A DNA stretch of 5,227 nt from Christensenella sp. UBA1782 (GTDB taxonomy: Bacteria > Bacillota > Clostridia > Christensenellales > DTU072), in contig DCGI01000066.1 of NCBI GenBank assembly GCA_002315475.1, positions 1 to 5,227 on the forward strand. Reading direction: 5' to 3'. The notes beneath the pieces are model-generated. The model did not search any database and was not told the origin of the DNA. It was given only the letters and a program-made list of their open reading frames with translations. Position numbers and translations under genes: made by a program. Shown piece after piece: positions 4,673 through 5,227 of this stretch. Within the stretch, counting starts at the first letter, position 1. Each line of letters starts with the position of its first letter.

Positions 4673-5227
4673 ATGAAAAAGAGAGTATGTATTGTATGGC
4701 TTTGTCTTCTGTGTTGTTTGAGCTTTTGGGGCTGTCGGGATAATTCTACTTTACGCTTTACCGCCCCCGAAGGGACACCGGCTCTCGCCGTATTGCGACT
4801 TCCGACCGACCATACCGAAATCGGACAAAAGAAAGTTTCTTACGAAATCCTCTCCGCCGCCAACGTCGCCGCCGAAATGTCGTCGGGTAAATCCGATTTG
4901 GTGATTCTGCCCGTCAATGCCGGTGCCAATCTTATTCGACAGGGTGCCGACTACAAATGCGTCTCGATTGCCGTTCGCGGGAGTTTATACCTCGTTTCCA
5001 AACGAGCTTCGCCTTTGGCGCTGAACGACTTAAAAGGTAAAACCGTCGCCTGTATCGGCAAAACCGGTGTTCCCGCCCTTGTTTTTCAGTATATTTTACG
5101 AGAAAACGGTATCGGATTCGTAACCGAAGGAACGGCGACAAGCGAGCAGGTTTTGATTCAATTCGTGTCGGACGCCAACATGGCAAGAACCTTCGATTAC
5201 GCCGTCGTAGGGGAGCCTGCCGCCACC
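4673..5227 (+). CDS. ABC transporter substrate-binding lipoprotein, NMT1/SsuA-like (3' partial)
   Basis: The frame is open from the ATG to the window end, giving 185 residues of a protein usually about 300-340 aa. Residues 1-20 are a signal peptide with a basic MKKR start and hydrophobic core. The motif SFWGC makes Cys21 the likely lipidated residue, although Phe and Trp at -3 and -2 are unusual for a lipobox. The mature part reads as a periplasmic-binding-protein fold: LRFTAPEGTPALAVLRL (27-43), SGKSDLVILPVNAGANL (71-87), then LNDLKGKTVACIGKTGVPALVF (117-138), and GEPAAT at the truncated end. These match the NMT1/SsuA class, which delivers small organic ligands such as thiamine precursors or sulfonates. 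The ligand here cannot be read. It is cotranscribed with the TM1266-family gene; permease and ATPase genes are expected beyond the window. Confidence 0.87.
   Translation, partial: MKKRVCIVWLCLLCCLSFWGCRDNSTLRFTAPEGTPALAVLRLPTDHTEIGQKKVSYEILSAANVAAEMSSGKSDLVILPVNAGANLIRQGADYKCVSIAVRGSLYLVSKRASPLALNDLKGKTVACIGKTGVPALVFQYILRENGIGFVTEGTATSEQVLIQFVSDANMARTFDYAVVGEPAAT

Noticed and set aside
4932..5186. Minus-strand open frame of 84 codons
   Set aside because: It is antisense to the substrate-binding protein, whose + frame has clear family motifs and a lipoprotein signal. No ribosome binding site or homology is seen for the minus frame.

Overview
The window carries six protein-coding genes, all on the + strand. 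Protein resemblances (a Clp/Hsp100 AAA+ ATPase, long-form HPF, a short-class Pgi, a TM1266-family protein), purine-rich AAGGAG ribosome binding sites and intrinsic terminators suggest an anaerobic Firmicute of the Clostridia type, probably an uncultured gut lineage. That assignment is inference from reading; no database was searched. No rRNA, tRNA, CRISPR array, insertion sequence or attachment site was seen, and no gene-free stretch exceeds 300 bases. The longest gap is 4224-4406.

Region 1 (1-3387) is a tightly packed operon end: the 3' part of a ClpC-like unfoldase gene, long-form hpf (ribosome hibernation) overlapping it by 10 nt, a TIM-barrel sugar-phosphate isomerase/epimerase-like gene 3 nt later, and pgi (glucose-6-phosphate isomerase) 17 nt after that. 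A perfect 18-bp stem terminator with a T tract closes it. The unit joins protein quality control, ribosome storage and central sugar metabolism, which would suit a growth-arrest or nutrient-stress programme (inference).

Region 2 (3393-4223) is one gene beginning 5 nt after that terminator's T tract, with no visible ribosome binding site. It has the layout of an ABC transporter ATPase and an intact Walker A motif. The Q-loop Gln, LSGGQ signature, catalytic Glu, D-loop and switch His are all replaced, so it looks like a degenerate or repurposed ABC protein.

Region 3 (4220-5227) opens with an exact consensus promoter (TTGACA, 17 nt, TATAAT) whose -35 box overlaps the stop codon of the ABC-like gene. 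The predicted leader can form a long hairpin and either of two competing structures, one of them an intrinsic terminator placed before the first gene. That layout looks like transcription attenuation or an unrecognised riboswitch. Downstream are a TM1266-family protein (putative iron-only hydrogenase system regulator) and, 8 nt later, a substrate-binding lipoprotein of the NMT1/SsuA type that runs off the window. Its permease and ATPase genes would be expected just beyond the end.

The most noteworthy items are the attenuator-like leader and the multiply degenerate ABC protein. Neither can be called a new system from this sequence alone.
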